Shown one piece after another: positions 50,657 to 59,644 of a stretch of 64,000 nt of DNA. Position 1 is the first letter of the stretch. Each line of letters begins with the position of its first letter. Under the pieces are notes generated by a model that saw nothing but the letters and a program-made list of their open reading frames with translations, was not told the origin of the DNA and made no database searches. The stretch lies in the NCBI GenBank assembly GCA_038121105.1, contig JAYONB010000003.1, positions 229,300-293,299 of the forward strand, in the 5' to 3' direction. Both the position numbers and the translations under genes were made by a program. The stretch comes from CALJDF01 sp038121105 (GTDB lineage: Bacteria; Pseudomonadota; Alphaproteobacteria; SHVP01).

Positions 50657-51883
50657 ATGGTCGCCACCGTTTATCCAATCACGGCACTCCTCCTTGGAGT
50701 ATCGGGCCTAGTCTTGGGCACCGGCCTTCTTGGGGTGTTGCTTCCGCTCCGCGGCGTGGCGGAAGGGTTTTCGACCCTCGGCGTCGCTGCTGTTGGTGCC
50801 GCCTACTTCTTCGGATTCATTGTCGGTTGCCTCCAAACGCAGCGGCTTGTCGAGCGTGTTGGTCACATACGCCTTTTCGCTTCGCTCGCAGCGATCACAG
50901 CTGCGACGGTCCTTATCCACGCCCTAGCGATCAATCTTCCCGTCTGGATCGTTGCCCGCGCCGTTACCGGGTTTTCGGTCGCGGGCCTCTATGTAGTGAT
51001 CGAGAGCTGGCTCAATCAACAGGCCGTGAACGAGACCCGCGGTCGGCTGTTCGCCATCTACATGGCGATCAACTTCATCGCGTTAATGACGGGACAGCTA
51101 CTCCTGGCAACGATGGAGGTCGGCAGCGTCACACCTTTCTTGGTGACTTGTCTCGCGGTTTGTCTTTCGCTTGTTCCAGTTGCCTTGTCGAAGGCGACGG
51201 CTCCAGCCGCCGATCCGACTCCCGCCCTAGGGCTCAAATCTTTGTTTCGAATTTCTCCATTGGGGACAGTGGGTTGCCTGCTTGTCGGCGTCGCCAACGG
51301 TTCCTATTGGTCGCTGGGTACGGTCTATGGCAGCGCGCAACTCGGCTCGAATGCAGGCGCCGCAATCTTCGTCAGCGCTTTCGTCCTGGGAGGCGCGGTG
51401 GGACAGATACCGCTCGGTCGGCTTTCCGATGTCTGGGATCGGCGCAAGGTGATCGTGCTGACAAGCGCCTTCGCGGCTTTGGGAGGCTTGTTACTCGCAT
51501 TTTGGCCACGACCGGAGCTTTGGTTGCTCATCGTTCTTGGCGGTGCGACAGGCGCGTTCATGCTGGTGGTCTATTCCCTGTGCGTCGCCCACACCAACGA
51601 CCACGTCGACCAGAAAGACTTCGTCGCCGTGAGCAGCGGGCTACTGCTGTACTACGCCGCGGGCGCCGTCAGCGGCCCCTTGGTCGCGGCCGCGCTGATG
51701 TCGATGACGGGCCCAAGGGGCTTGTTCCTCCTCACAGCCGCCGCGCATTTGCTTTTGATCGGATATGCGCTTTATCGGATGCGTAGACGCGGTCCGGTGA
51801 GCGAAGACGCACGCGAAGATTTTGTCGTCATGCTGCGCGCGGCGCCCGTGGCAAGCCCAATGGATCCGCGCGCGGAAAATTGA
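50657..51883 (+). CDS. MFS transporter (YcaD-like)
   Basis: 408 residues with about twelve hydrophobic helices. The loop RLSDVWDRRKVIVL and the motif VIESWLNQQAVNETRGRLFAIYM resemble the YcaD/drug-H+ antiporter-like group of major facilitator proteins. Substrate unknown. Codon use is noticeably more mixed than in the genes to its left, which is the first sign of a composition change near 50.5 kb. The GTCACC-like region upstream has no clear promoter. Confidence 0.85.
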   Translation: MVATVYPITALLLGVSGLVLGTGLLGVLLPLRGVAEGFSTLGVAAVGAAYFFGFIVGCLQTQRLVERVGHIRLFASLAAITAATVLIHALAINLPVWIVARAVTGFSVAGLYVVIESWLNQQAVNETRGRLFAIYMAINFIALMTGQLLLATMEVGSVTPFLVTCLAVCLSLVPVALSKATAPAADPTPALGLKSLFRISPLGTVGCLLVGVANGSYWSLGTVYGSAQLGSNAGAAIFVSAFVLGGAVGQIPLGRLSDVWDRRKVIVLTSAFAALGGLLLAFWPRPELWLLIVLGGATGAFMLVVYSLCVAHTNDHVDQKDFVAVSSGLLLYYAAGAVSGPLVAAALMSMTGPRGLFLLTAAAHLLLIGYALYRMRRRGPVSEDAREDFVVMLRAAPVASPMDPRAEN

Positions 51884-52061
51884 CCCCCAGGCCATCGACC
51901 TCGTCGCGCTAGAAGGGCGCGAGGAGAACGGGACCTAGCCCAATACGTTCCGGCGTTTCACGTACGCCGCGCGACATCCATCACAACCGAGAGATCGTTC
52001 GCACCGGTCATATCTCGGAACGCGCGTGGTGGTGCTGGCAGTCCTGATCGAACCCGTCTCC

Positions 52062-52293
52062 GTCAGATTTCCCTGATTAACAGGGAAAATACAGGGAATA
52101 TTGCTGAATCAGTGCGCCACTGACCGAACTTTGATCCGAACACGGGCACGATACCAGGGTGTTTCAGGCCAATTCCCTACTCAGGGAACAGGGAATTTCC
52201 CCTCAAAATCAGGGAAACAAACTTTGGGTAACAGGGAAGCGGGGAAGCGCATGAAGCGCAGGGAATGCGGGAATGCAGACGGGAATTCCGCGA
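52062..52293. repeat. Cluster of CAGGGAA repeats with inverted pairs
   Basis: This non-coding stretch (within the 450-bp gap 51884-52333) contains about eight copies of (C)AGGGAA or CGGGAA on one strand plus two inverted copies. TTTCCCTG/CAGGGAAA (52068-52075 and 52081-52088) and AATTCCCT/AGGGAATT (52171-52178 and 52190-52197) are perfect 8-bp inverted repeats. Similar CAGGGAA-rich segments are, to my memory, dispersed in alphaproteobacterial genomes near mobile regions. The left part of the gap (51884-52061) shows nothing. Confidence 0.6.
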
Positions 52294-52333
52294 GCCGATG
52301 CGCGATCGCCGCCCGGCGGACTATAGTATCGAC

Positions 52334-52957
52334 ATGGCTGAACGCCGAGATCATTGGGACAACGTCTACGCCTCAAAGGGCGAGGATGAGGTCAGTTGGT
52401 TTCAAGAAAACCCACGGCGTTCGCTGGAGCTGATCGCTCAGATTGGAATCAACAAGGCCGCACCGGTCGTTGATGTCGGGGGTGGCGCTTCGCGACTGAT
52501 CGACGCCCTCATCGAGCAGGGTTATGCCGACACCACCGTCCTCGACATATCGAAGCGCGCTGTCGCCCTCGCCCAGGAACGCCTGGGCCGTTTCCAGGAC
52601 TCGGTCGATTGGATCGTCGCTGATGTTACGGAATGGACGCCCCGCCGGCGCTACGCGCTATGGCATGATCGAGCGGTCTTTCACTTCCTCACGGCCGAGG
52701 GCGACCGCAAGGCCTACCGAAAGACGCTCGCAAAAGGTTTGGCATCGGACGGCCATGTCATAATAGCCACTTTTGGTCCGGACGGTCCGGAACAGTGTAG
52801 CGGCCTGCCGGTCGTGCGATACGACGAGGACACCATCGCAAAGGTCTTCGACGGTCTCCTTCGGCTAGAAGGCTCAGGGTCGGAAGATCACATCACCCCG
52901 TCGGGTGCGCATCAGGCTTTCACGTTCTACCGGTTCGTCCGAAACGGGACCGTGTGA
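52334..52957 (+). CDS. Class I SAM-dependent methyltransferase, small form
   Basis: 207 residues: an N-terminal HWDNVYASKGEDEVSWFQ motif, motif I APVVDVGGGASRLIDALIEQG, TVLDISKRAVALAQERL and a WHDRAVFHFL segment, ending FTFYRFVR. This matches a small thiopurine-/tellurite-type methyltransferase group whose substrates are unknown. A TATAGT hexamer lies just upstream of the ATG at 52334. It stands alone, with repeats on its left. Confidence 0.85.
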   Translation: MAERRDHWDNVYASKGEDEVSWFQENPRRSLELIAQIGINKAAPVVDVGGGASRLIDALIEQGYADTTVLDISKRAVALAQERLGRFQDSVDWIVADVTEWTPRRRYALWHDRAVFHFLTAEGDRKAYRKTLAKGLASDGHVIIATFGPDGPEQCSGLPVVRYDEDTIAKVFDGLLRLEGSGSEDHITPSGAHQAFTFYRFVRNGTV

Positions 52958-53181
52958 ACAAGAGTGGCGGGCCGAGCGAAACGAACCGGAGCAATGGATT
53001 GTGAACGTTCAAGTTTTCCGACGTATTCGAGGGAACCATCCGCAAGAAATAACGGTCAACGAGCAAGCGGAATCTGGATGAAACCTTCAAGGGTAACTGG
53101 TCAAGTCACTTAGTAGGAACTTCTATTCACACCGATAGGGTCGTGGCCGCCGTTTTAGCCGGTTCCGTCGACCAGCGAGGC

Positions 53182-53853
53182 TCAGCCGAGCGTGACCTCG
53201 CGCAACGTCCCGGCACGCACCTGATCGCGATCGATCAATCCCAGCGTCTGCCCAACGGACTTATCGCTATCGAGACAGTCGACCACACCTATCGCGACAT
53301 CGGCGCGGGTGATACCGCCGAGGACATCATTCGAGTCGGTTAGAACGCCGCACCCGGTGCTCGGGCCGTCGCTCAGGCCGCCTGGACGGAGAATCGTATA
53401 CGCGAGATCGCTCGAGCGTAGGCTTTCTTCAGCCTTGTCTTTTTCGGAAAGCGCCGCACCGATTTTTTCGAGCAGCGGCGGCGGGACCGCTATGCGGGAG
53501 TCGCCGCAGCCAAACGACGTCACGAGAACGAAACGTGCGATACCAGCCGCTTTTGCGGCGGCGATCAGGTTTTCAACGCCCACGTGGTCGATGCGGCGGC
53601 CGTCCTCCGGCTTGCCGCCGAGGGTGCAGACGATGGCATCCGCATCCGAAGCACCTACGGCGATCCTAGTAGCATCAGGATCGAACGCGTCGCCCCGGAC
53701 CGTCTCCGCGCCGAAGCTTTGAAGTCGTTCCTCATAGTCCGGATTGCGGATCAGCCCCGTAACGGGCCTTCCGCCCGCGCGCAAGACCCTCACGACTTCC
53801 AGGCCAACACCCGATCCAGCGCCGGCAACGAGGATACGATTGCCGTCAGACAT
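53182..53853 (-). CDS. NAD(P)-binding protein (atypical SDR, NmrA/YwnB-like)
   Basis: 223 residues of the atypical short-chain dehydrogenase type: NRILVAGAGSGVGLEVVRVL (nucleotide site), GDAFDP, DAIVCTLGGK, and FVLVTSFGCGDS with no classical YxxxK. Such proteins act as NAD(P)H sensors or flavin/quinone reductases. GAGGAGG lies seven bases upstream of the ATG at 53853, only 13 bases after the stop of the solute-binding protein gene, so the two form an operon. Confidence 0.85.
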   Translation of the reverse strand: MSDGNRILVAGAGSGVGLEVVRVLRAGGRPVTGLIRNPDYEERLQSFGAETVRGDAFDPDATRIAVGASDADAIVCTLGGKPEDGRRIDHVGVENLIAAAKAAGIARFVLVTSFGCGDSRIAVPPPLLEKIGAALSEKDKAEESLRSSDLAYTILRPGGLSDGPSTGCGVLTDSNDVLGGITRADVAIGVVDCLDSDKSVGQTLGLIDRDQVRAGTLREVTLG

Positions 53854-53866
53854 GTCGGAACCTCCT

Positions 53867-55396
53867 CTACTCGACAAACTCGAGGTCGTGAAACGGGATT
53901 ACGCGGTTCACGAGGCTGTAGTTCCGCAATTTCGGTGACAGGCCATCGATGTCGACCCGCACATGGCTAAACACTGCGGTGGCTTGATCGTGATAAAACT
54001 CTGCCACCTTGCGGGCGTGCCCGCTGCGCTTGACCGGATCAAAGGATGTGTTCATGGCCCGCACCTCAGGCATAATCTCTTCGAAACACGTGTGTGCCGG
54101 CGCCTTGCGGCGAGGCCTAATGATCAAACAAGAGTGCGTGTTCATGACGCGGGCCATGTCGGACGACGGGTAGCCTTCGTACATCATGCTAAAGGCGTCG
54201 CCCTGCCACGGCACGATGCCGATGACCCGTTTGACGAAATCCGGAATGGTCAGGACCTGAAGCTCAAGGTTCACACCGACCTGTTTCAGGTCGTTGGCTA
54301 TGGCCTCCATCGTGTCCTTGAACTCTCCCACCGAAACCACGATTTCTGCCTTCAAGTCTAAGCCGTCTGCATAGCCAGCCTCGGCAAGGAGCTGTTTTGC
54401 TTTGGCAGGGTTGTACGGGTATGGCTTGATGTCTGGAAAATGGCCTGTCATCCCCGGTGCGGAAGGCTGGCTTGCCGCGACGGTTGTACCGCGCAACACA
54501 TTCTTGATGAACGATTCTTTATCGTATGCGTAGTTGAGCGCACGGCGCACTCTCACATCGCTAACGGGGCTACCATCCTTCGCGTGTAAGAGCATCAGGT
54601 TAAGTGTGTTGTTGCTCGGTGAGCGAACAATCTTGTTGCCCGCAGACTCGATCGGCCCGATCGAGTCGGGTTGCAACGACCAGGCAATATCGACCTGGCC
54701 GGAATTCAACGCCTGCACACGCGCAGCAGTCTCTGGAAGGGAAAGTATCTCAAGTTTAGGGATCTTCGTTTTGCGCCAACCTTCGTTAAACGCCGTCCCC
54801 TTCACCGACTGTCTCGTCCATTCGTCGATCTTGTAGGCGCCTGTGCCGACGGGTTGCCGCCCGAATCCTTCCGGCCCCATGTCTTTCCAGGCACTCGGCT
54901 CATGAGGCCTCATGATCGCAATACGTCGTGGCAAGATTGGATCAGGAAATGCCAATTTGAACTCGACGGTTAGCCGATCAACGACTTTGGCGCCAACAAT
55001 TCCGGCGAGTTGCCGGGTGACCTGTTGGGTCTTGATCGTTTCGTCGTTAACGAGCGCATCGACATTGGCCGCGACCGCCGCCGCATCGAATGGCTTGCCA
55101 TTGTGAAACTTGACACCGTCTCGCAGCTTGAGAACCCAGGTGTCAACACCTCGCGCTTCCCATGAAAGGGCCAACCCGGGCCGCGCTTGCCCATCATTGT
55201 CGACATAAACCATGGCATCGAAAACCGTATGCAGCGGCAACGCGCCGTTTGACCCGTACGTGCCGTACGGCATGCCGTATTGGGCGGGCAGATCGTAGTG
55301 CGCGATTCGGAGGATGTCGCCGTCAGCCAGCACCTCCGTGGAACCAATAGCTAAACCCAACGCGAGTACGCCGGCCAATGTGCGAGTTGCGATCAT
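53867..55396 (-). CDS. ABC transporter substrate-binding protein, family 5
   Basis: 509 residues: a signal peptide (cleavage near STEVLA), then SBP_bac_5 features, ILRIAHYDLPAQYG, WVLKLRDGVKFHNGKPFDAAAV, VRRALNYAYDKESF and PYNPAKAKQLLAEAGY. It is a diverged paralogue of the protein at 4084-5631 and again no permease or ATPase genes are adjacent. A Cys pair (SCLI and HTCFEE region) could form a disulfide. GGGGAGG precedes the ATG. It is cotranscribed with the NAD(P)-binding protein. Confidence 0.88.
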   Translation of the reverse strand: MIATRTLAGVLALGLAIGSTEVLADGDILRIAHYDLPAQYGMPYGTYGSNGALPLHTVFDAMVYVDNDGQARPGLALSWEARGVDTWVLKLRDGVKFHNGKPFDAAAVAANVDALVNDETIKTQQVTRQLAGIVGAKVVDRLTVEFKLAFPDPILPRRIAIMRPHEPSAWKDMGPEGFGRQPVGTGAYKIDEWTRQSVKGTAFNEGWRKTKIPKLEILSLPETAARVQALNSGQVDIAWSLQPDSIGPIESAGNKIVRSPSNNTLNLMLLHAKDGSPVSDVRVRRALNYAYDKESFIKNVLRGTTVAASQPSAPGMTGHFPDIKPYPYNPAKAKQLLAEAGYADGLDLKAEIVVSVGEFKDTMEAIANDLKQVGVNLELQVLTIPDFVKRVIGIVPWQGDAFSMMYEGYPSSDMARVMNTHSCLIIRPRRKAPAHTCFEEIMPEVRAMNTSFDPVKRSGHARKVAEFYHDQATAVFSHVRVDIDGLSPKLRNYSLVNRVIPFHDLEFVE

Positions 55397-55518
55397 CGTG
55401 GCCTCCCCTGTCTCGTTTGTTGCTCAGGTATCAATTTGATTGTTGACCCTCCCCCCCCTGGAAGGTCAACGCTGTCAATGGAGAAAACGCCCGATCTGGG
55501 CATTCAGGGGGCTTTATC

Positions 55519-56232
55519 ATGCATATGCTTGTGAACCCGGCGGCCGTGAAGCTTGAACCCCAACAGGTCGCCCGACTTGCGCGCATAACATTGCGTGGCA
55601 CCACAGAGGCGTTCCTGATTCAGAACGTGCCTGGCGCCGCGCCCGCAACGAGACGGGTTCGTACGGCTTGTTGTCACGACGGCTCGCCATTGCTGCAATT
55701 TGACAAAGGAGGATCGTCGGAACCGGTCACGCTGCTTGCGACCAATGAAGTCGCGGGCCTGTCTGTCGGCGTTCAGGGCTCTCTCATCATGGCCGACGAA
55801 CAAGAGGTCGACCGCTTCTTCCGCCGCCATACGGAAGCAGAGGCAACTGATGCAAGTGTCAGTGTCTTCCGACTATCAGTGAATAGCGCTTATCTCGAAA
55901 CCGACGATGGCAACTGCCGGTCGGTCGAGAACTACCTAATGGATCTGCCAACCGGCGATCTTCAGGAAGCCGAGGCTGGCATCGTTGAACACGTCAATGG
56001 CGGACATCCCGATACAATTCACGCCATCTTGTCACATCGCGGACTCGGCGCAGACGACTGGGTCATGACCGGCGCTGACCCCGAAGGCATCGACGTCGCG
56101 CGCGGCGGGCATACGATGCGGATTGCTTTCGACACGCCGGTGCATTCGCGCGAGACCTTCAAGAAGACGATGATCGGGCTCCGCGCGGCCGGCGGTGGCG
56201 CGGAACCACCCAAAGCTGCCGCGGCCGAATAG
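55519..56232 (+). CDS. HugZ/HutZ-like heme-utilisation protein with DUF2470 domain
   Basis: 237 residues. The N-terminal ~115 residues look like the pyridoxamine-oxidase-type split barrel of HugZ proteins (TACCHDGSPLLQFD, LATNEVAGLSV), followed by a segment with NSAYLETDDG, and the C-terminal ~90 residues are DUF2470 (GIVEHVNGGHPDTIHAIL, GADPEGIDVARGGHTMRIAF). HugZ relatives bind or degrade heme. No heme transporter is adjacent; it stands before the copper genes. A second in-frame ATG at 55525 is possible. Confidence 0.75.
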   Translation: MHMLVNPAAVKLEPQQVARLARITLRGTTEAFLIQNVPGAAPATRRVRTACCHDGSPLLQFDKGGSSEPVTLLATNEVAGLSVGVQGSLIMADEQEVDRFFRRHTEAEATDASVSVFRLSVNSAYLETDDGNCRSVENYLMDLPTGDLQEAEAGIVEHVNGGHPDTIHAILSHRGLGADDWVMTGADPEGIDVARGGHTMRIAFDTPVHSRETFKKTMIGLRAAGGGAEPPKAAAAE

Positions 56233-56260
56233 TCTCCGGCTACACGATCACTTAAGTGCC

Positions 56261-56464
56261 TTAAGCCTCGCCACCGAACTCGAAGCCTGCATCCTCGACC
56301 AACGTGGCAATCCGCGAATCATCTACCTCGCCGTCAATTCGAACGGTGCCAGTCTCAAGCGCAACGTCCACCGCAACCTTGGGATACTGTCCAGTTATGG
56401 CATTGGTCACAGATGTCACGCAGCCGCTGCAGCTCATGCCATTCACTCGATAGGTCTTCGTCAT
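56261..56464 (-). CDS. copZ: Copper chaperone, HMA domain (CopZ-like)
   Basis: 67 residues forming a single heavy-metal-associated domain with the metal site GMSCSGC (Cys12 and Cys15) and the ferredoxin-like pattern VTNAI / VALETGTVRIDG / IATLVEDAGFEF. It would bind Cu(I) and hand it to a P-type ATPase or regulator. It is the last gene of the minus-strand copper group, separated from the multicopper oxidase by a remnant gene fragment. Confidence 0.88.
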   Translation of the reverse strand: MTKTYRVNGMSCSGCVTSVTNAITGQYPKVAVDVALETGTVRIDGEVDDSRIATLVEDAGFEFGGEA

Positions 56465-56529
56465 AGCACCCCTCGCCCAATGTTATTGTGATAGGCCAAG
56501 TGTGGAGCCTCCCGCTGCTGGAAGGTCAA

Positions 56530-56640
56530 GTCCGCAGGCATTGGTGGATCTAGTGGACATGAACCGGGGTCGCAAGTGACCGTCGGCAAATCTGACCGTC
56601 ATGGGGTAACTCTCGCCCTTCCGGGTGAGCCCCGCCAGTT
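56530..56640 (-). pseudogene. Frameshifted remnant of the 3' end of a PCuAC-like gene
   Basis: Read on the minus strand the region encodes GESYPMTVRFADG, matching GESFPMTVKFTNG at the end of the gene at 58191-58631. The remainder matches that gene's last codons (PVHV then stop) and its 3' flank only if one G is added: the intact copy has GGGTCAC where this copy has GGTCAC. The DNA similarity covers about 100 bases including sequence beyond the stop (CAATGCCTGCGGAC in both). It directly abuts the stop of the multicopper oxidase gene. Confidence 0.7.
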
Positions 56641-56642
56641 CT

Positions 56643-58034
56643 TCAGGACACGCGTAGCCACGTCATCATTCCCGACGGCGCGTGTTCGAGCATGTGACAG
56701 TGAAGTAGCCAGTCTCCTGGGTTATCAGCAACAAAGGCGATCTCGACGGTCTCGCCACGATCCAAGAGCAAGGTATCTCGCAACGGTCCCAACGGCGCGT
56801 CCGATGCGACTTGCCGGAAGTGGTGGCCGTGAAGATGCATCGCATGAGGCCAAGCCGTGTCATTGCTCATGGTGACCCGAACGGTCTCGCCACGCGCAAC
56901 GTCAATGAGGGGCCTGTCCGGCATGTCCGCCACACCGTTGAAGGCCCAGGCTTTTCCGGCAGAAACCATCTCCCTCATTTCGCTCATTCGTCCATTCATC
57001 ATTGCACCGCGCATGCGGCCCATGGCCCCGCCCTCCATTAGAAGCCGCGCTGACCGTGCAGTGGCAAGATCAGTCAAGTCCGGAACGTTGCTACGGGGCA
57101 ACGGGTCGGGCGCGGGCATTCGGGCCGCACGCTCCGTGCCCCGCACTGAAAAGGCGGCGATTGCATAGCCTTTGTCTCTTTCATAACTGACAATAAAGGC
57201 CTGCCCGCCCTCTTCGGCGGTCACATCAACGACAAGATCAGCGCGTTGGGCCGGCGCGAGGGTAAGATTTTCCAGGGGCTCTGGTTTGTCTAAGGGCATG
57301 CCGTCCAGCGCAACCACCCATCCCTCTAGGCCAGCCAATGCGAGATTGAAAATCCTCGCATTTGCAGTGTTCACGAGCCGCAGCCTTAGACGTGACAGGT
57401 AGCGCGTGTCGCGCGCCCAGGAGGCTTGACCATTTACGGTAACCCAATTGCCGATTCGTCCTGCATGAGACCAGTCATGCATGTTGCCAAGTCCACCAGC
57501 AATTTGGGCGTCTTGTGTCAGGCGCCAGTCATCAATCAACAGCACCTCATCGACATCGACCTCTGGCGCCCCGTCTTTTTCTTCCACGATAATGGCGCCG
57601 TAAAGGCCCCGCGCCATTTGCTCCCACGTTCTGTTGTGCGGGTGATACCAGTAGGTTCCTGCATCAGGAGCTGTAAACCGGTAAAGAAACTCGTCCCCAG
57701 GACGAACGGCCTCTTGCGTTAGCCCAGGAACGCCATCCATCGCGTTGTCAATGCGCATGCCATGCCAATGAATACTTGAAGCTTGCGACAGCTTGTTGAC
57801 GAAGCGACGACTAAAGGAGGCGCCTTGGTCGACCCGAAGGACCGGTCCGGGCACAGTTCCCTCAAAACCCCAAATCGCTGTTTCCCGATAGGTCGTTGGG
57901 GCTAATTGAGCCAATCCCTCCTGCGCCACCAGAGGGGCGATCTGCACAGCCCTGCCGAGCCTCGGCAGGACAGCACTTGCGGCCACGCCGCCAACTAGCA
58001 CCTTTGCAAATTCGCGTCTTGATAGTGGGGTCAC
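56643..58034 (-). CDS. Multicopper oxidase, Tat-exported (CueO/CopA-like)
   Basis: 463 residues. The N-terminus LSRREFAKVLVGGVAASAVLP is a twin-arginine signal. Three cupredoxin domains carry the copper motifs SIHWHGMRID, YWYHPHNRTW, HAMHLHGHHF and LLHCHMLEHAPSGMM (the last with the T1 Cys, His and axial Met). It likely oxidises Cu(I) in the periplasm. It lacks the Met-rich loop seen in CopA at 59645. A PCuAC-like gene lies 156 bases upstream, and a decayed copy of that gene's end lies directly downstream. Confidence 0.92.
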   Translation of the reverse strand: MTPLSRREFAKVLVGGVAASAVLPRLGRAVQIAPLVAQEGLAQLAPTTYRETAIWGFEGTVPGPVLRVDQGASFSRRFVNKLSQASSIHWHGMRIDNAMDGVPGLTQEAVRPGDEFLYRFTAPDAGTYWYHPHNRTWEQMARGLYGAIIVEEKDGAPEVDVDEVLLIDDWRLTQDAQIAGGLGNMHDWSHAGRIGNWVTVNGQASWARDTRYLSRLRLRLVNTANARIFNLALAGLEGWVVALDGMPLDKPEPLENLTLAPAQRADLVVDVTAEEGGQAFIVSYERDKGYAIAAFSVRGTERAARMPAPDPLPRSNVPDLTDLATARSARLLMEGGAMGRMRGAMMNGRMSEMREMVSAGKAWAFNGVADMPDRPLIDVARGETVRVTMSNDTAWPHAMHLHGHHFRQVASDAPLGPLRDTLLLDRGETVEIAFVADNPGDWLLHCHMLEHAPSGMMTWLRVS

Positions 58035-58190
58035 TTCTAGGTTCCTTTGCTGATGGCAGGCAGGGGCCCAGACCGACAGTCACACTCTTATCGTCCGCAA
58101 TCTTAGTGAATTCAGCACTCCCAAGATCAACGACGCCTCATTGCAAACAGTGCAGCCACAGTCCGCAGGCATTGGCGGTTCTCGGCGGGT

Positions 58191-58631
58191 CTAGTAGACA
58201 TGAACCGGAATCGTAAGTGACCCGTTGGTAAATTTGACCGTCATGGGGAAACTCTCTCCCTTTCGCGAGTCTCGGAGGACGGGGCCGGTTTCGTACCAAA
58301 GATGTGAGGTCGTGAGATCGAGCGTTTCACCGGCCGGGACACCATAGGATCCGAGAGTGGTGTACTCGCCCCCTCCGGTACGGACTACCAGCTGTGCCTC
58401 ACGAGCCAACGCTGTTTCGAGACCTATCATGTGGATTCTCGAAGAACTGCCGTTCACGAGCCGAAAATGGATGCGTGATATCTCACCCTGCCGCGCCACA
58501 GTAGCGGTGGGGGCTTCGATCCTAATGTCTTCTCCCGTTTCAAACGGTGTATCAGCATGCGCCGATGGCAGGTTCCAAATAAGAAGAAGCCCGATTAGCG
58601 AAAAGCTCCATAGTGCCCGTTGAACCGTCAT
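58191..58631 (-). CDS. Periplasmic copper-binding protein, PCu(A)C-like
   Basis: 146 residues: a signal peptide ending LPSAHA, then an Ig-like beta fold with the order of strands found in PCu(A)C chaperones (IRIEAPTATVARQGEISRIHFRLVN, IPAG-like VPAGETLDL, FPMTVKFTNGSLTIPVHVY). The usual H(M)x10Mx21HxM copper motif is not fully recognisable, although His and Met are present (IHMIGLE). It probably escorts copper for the adjacent oxidase or CopA. A frameshifted partial copy is at 56530-56640. Confidence 0.55.
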   Translation of the reverse strand: MTVQRALWSFSLIGLLLIWNLPSAHADTPFETGEDIRIEAPTATVARQGEISRIHFRLVNGSSSRIHMIGLETALAREAQLVVRTGGGEYTTLGSYGVPAGETLDLTTSHLWYETGPVLRDSRKGESFPMTVKFTNGSLTIPVHVY

Positions 58632-58935
58632 GTTCTCACCTCAAAAAAAATTGCCAAGACTGCACTCCGAATCGGTCAGCAGCTCAGTGCGCTGATCGGT
58701 TGTTGTCGGAGCGCTTCATCTTTCTCCTTCGACGCGACGCTATCCGCGCAGCGCCGTTGAACCGGTTGCCTCGGGCCGATGAATGTTGTCCATGCCCTGT
58801 GAGAACTGGCGGCGCTCCTCACGCTGTTCTTCTTGTGACTGCCTTTTAGGTGGCAGGCACGGAAGAAGACAGCAGGAGATGCCATCGCTAGCTGCCGCGC
58901 GGGCTGCCGGTCGACCAAACACCCCGCCACGGATA
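58632..58935. other. 304-bp spacer between the PCuAC-like gene and copB
   Basis: No gene could be supported. Short open frames on both strands (58613-58849 plus, 58676-58930 minus) have no recognisable features and unlikely composition. The stretch must hold the 3' flank of copB and the promoter of the PCuAC-like gene. Confidence 0.4.
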
Positions 58936-59640
58936 TCAGAACAATATCCGCGTGCCGATCACGAAGAAGAACGCGTCGTCATCTTCACCTTCAGCTTTTC
59001 GTAATGTCGATGTCTCGCCGAACGCGCGTTCGTAATGCACGCCTAAATACGGCGAGATAAGTCGGTCCCTTACATCGTAGCTTAACCGCGCACCGATTTC
59101 GGCCGTGGGCCCCCAAGCCCCGAGACCGACCGCGGAATCGTCGCCGAGTGGTAGAACGGCCTCAAAGCTCGGCGTCAGGATGAGCCGGTTGGTAATGAGA
59201 GCTTCGTACTCCGCTTCGAAGCTGAATACAGAGCGATCCGCGATGTAGAGGGCGGCGTCGATCTCGAACCACTGCGGCGCGAGACCGGTAATGGCGACCA
59301 CACCATAGGTGCGGTCGCGGCCGTAGGGCGTGTCGACCCGAAGCCCCGCCGCCACATCGAAGAATCTCGAAATCGGCTTTTGAACACGAAGTTGATTTTC
59401 GAGAGACTCGAACCGGCGCGTGCCGGTGTTGAGTTCTGCCTCGCTGCGCCAGACGAGTTTGATCTCGTCATTACCCACAAGGGCATCGAAGTCCCAGACG
59501 AAAAGGTTCTCGTTGCTTTCGCCACGCCGGACTTCGATCTGTTCAGCTTGGACGCCCCAGATCAGCGGCTCAGCCGACACCGGGAACGCCGCCAAGACAA
59601 GCGAAGCGAGTCCGACAGAGGACAGGGTTAAATGTTTCAT
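58936..59640 (-). CDS. copB: Copper resistance outer-membrane protein CopB
   Basis: 234 residues: signal peptide (ending FPVSA), then a beta-barrel pattern of alternating hydrophobic strands typical of CopB (LIWGVQAEQIEVRRG, FVWDFDALVGNDEIKLVWRSEAE, WFEIDAALYIAD, ISPYLGVHYERAFGET, FVIGTRILF at the end). The Met/His-rich N-terminal region of many CopB proteins is absent, so this is a short form. It follows copA with an effectively zero gap; the start at 59640 is used and 59655 is possible. Confidence 0.88.
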   Translation of the reverse strand: MKHLTLSSVGLASLVLAAFPVSAEPLIWGVQAEQIEVRRGESNENLFVWDFDALVGNDEIKLVWRSEAELNTGTRRFESLENQLRVQKPISRFFDVAAGLRVDTPYGRDRTYGVVAITGLAPQWFEIDAALYIADRSVFSFEAEYEALITNRLILTPSFEAVLPLGDDSAVGLGAWGPTAEIGARLSYDVRDRLISPYLGVHYERAFGETSTLRKAEGEDDDAFFFVIGTRILF

Positions 59641-59644
59641 CACG

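Noticed and set aside
52771..52785. GGTCCGGACGGTCCGG, resembling the GTCCGGAC operator motif
   Set aside because: It lies inside the coding region of a methyltransferase and is likely chance in G/C-rich codons.
58676..58930. Minus-strand 84-codon frame between the PCuAC-like gene and copB
   Set aside because: No ribosome site, no recognisable motif, and an opposite-strand frame of similar length is equally open.
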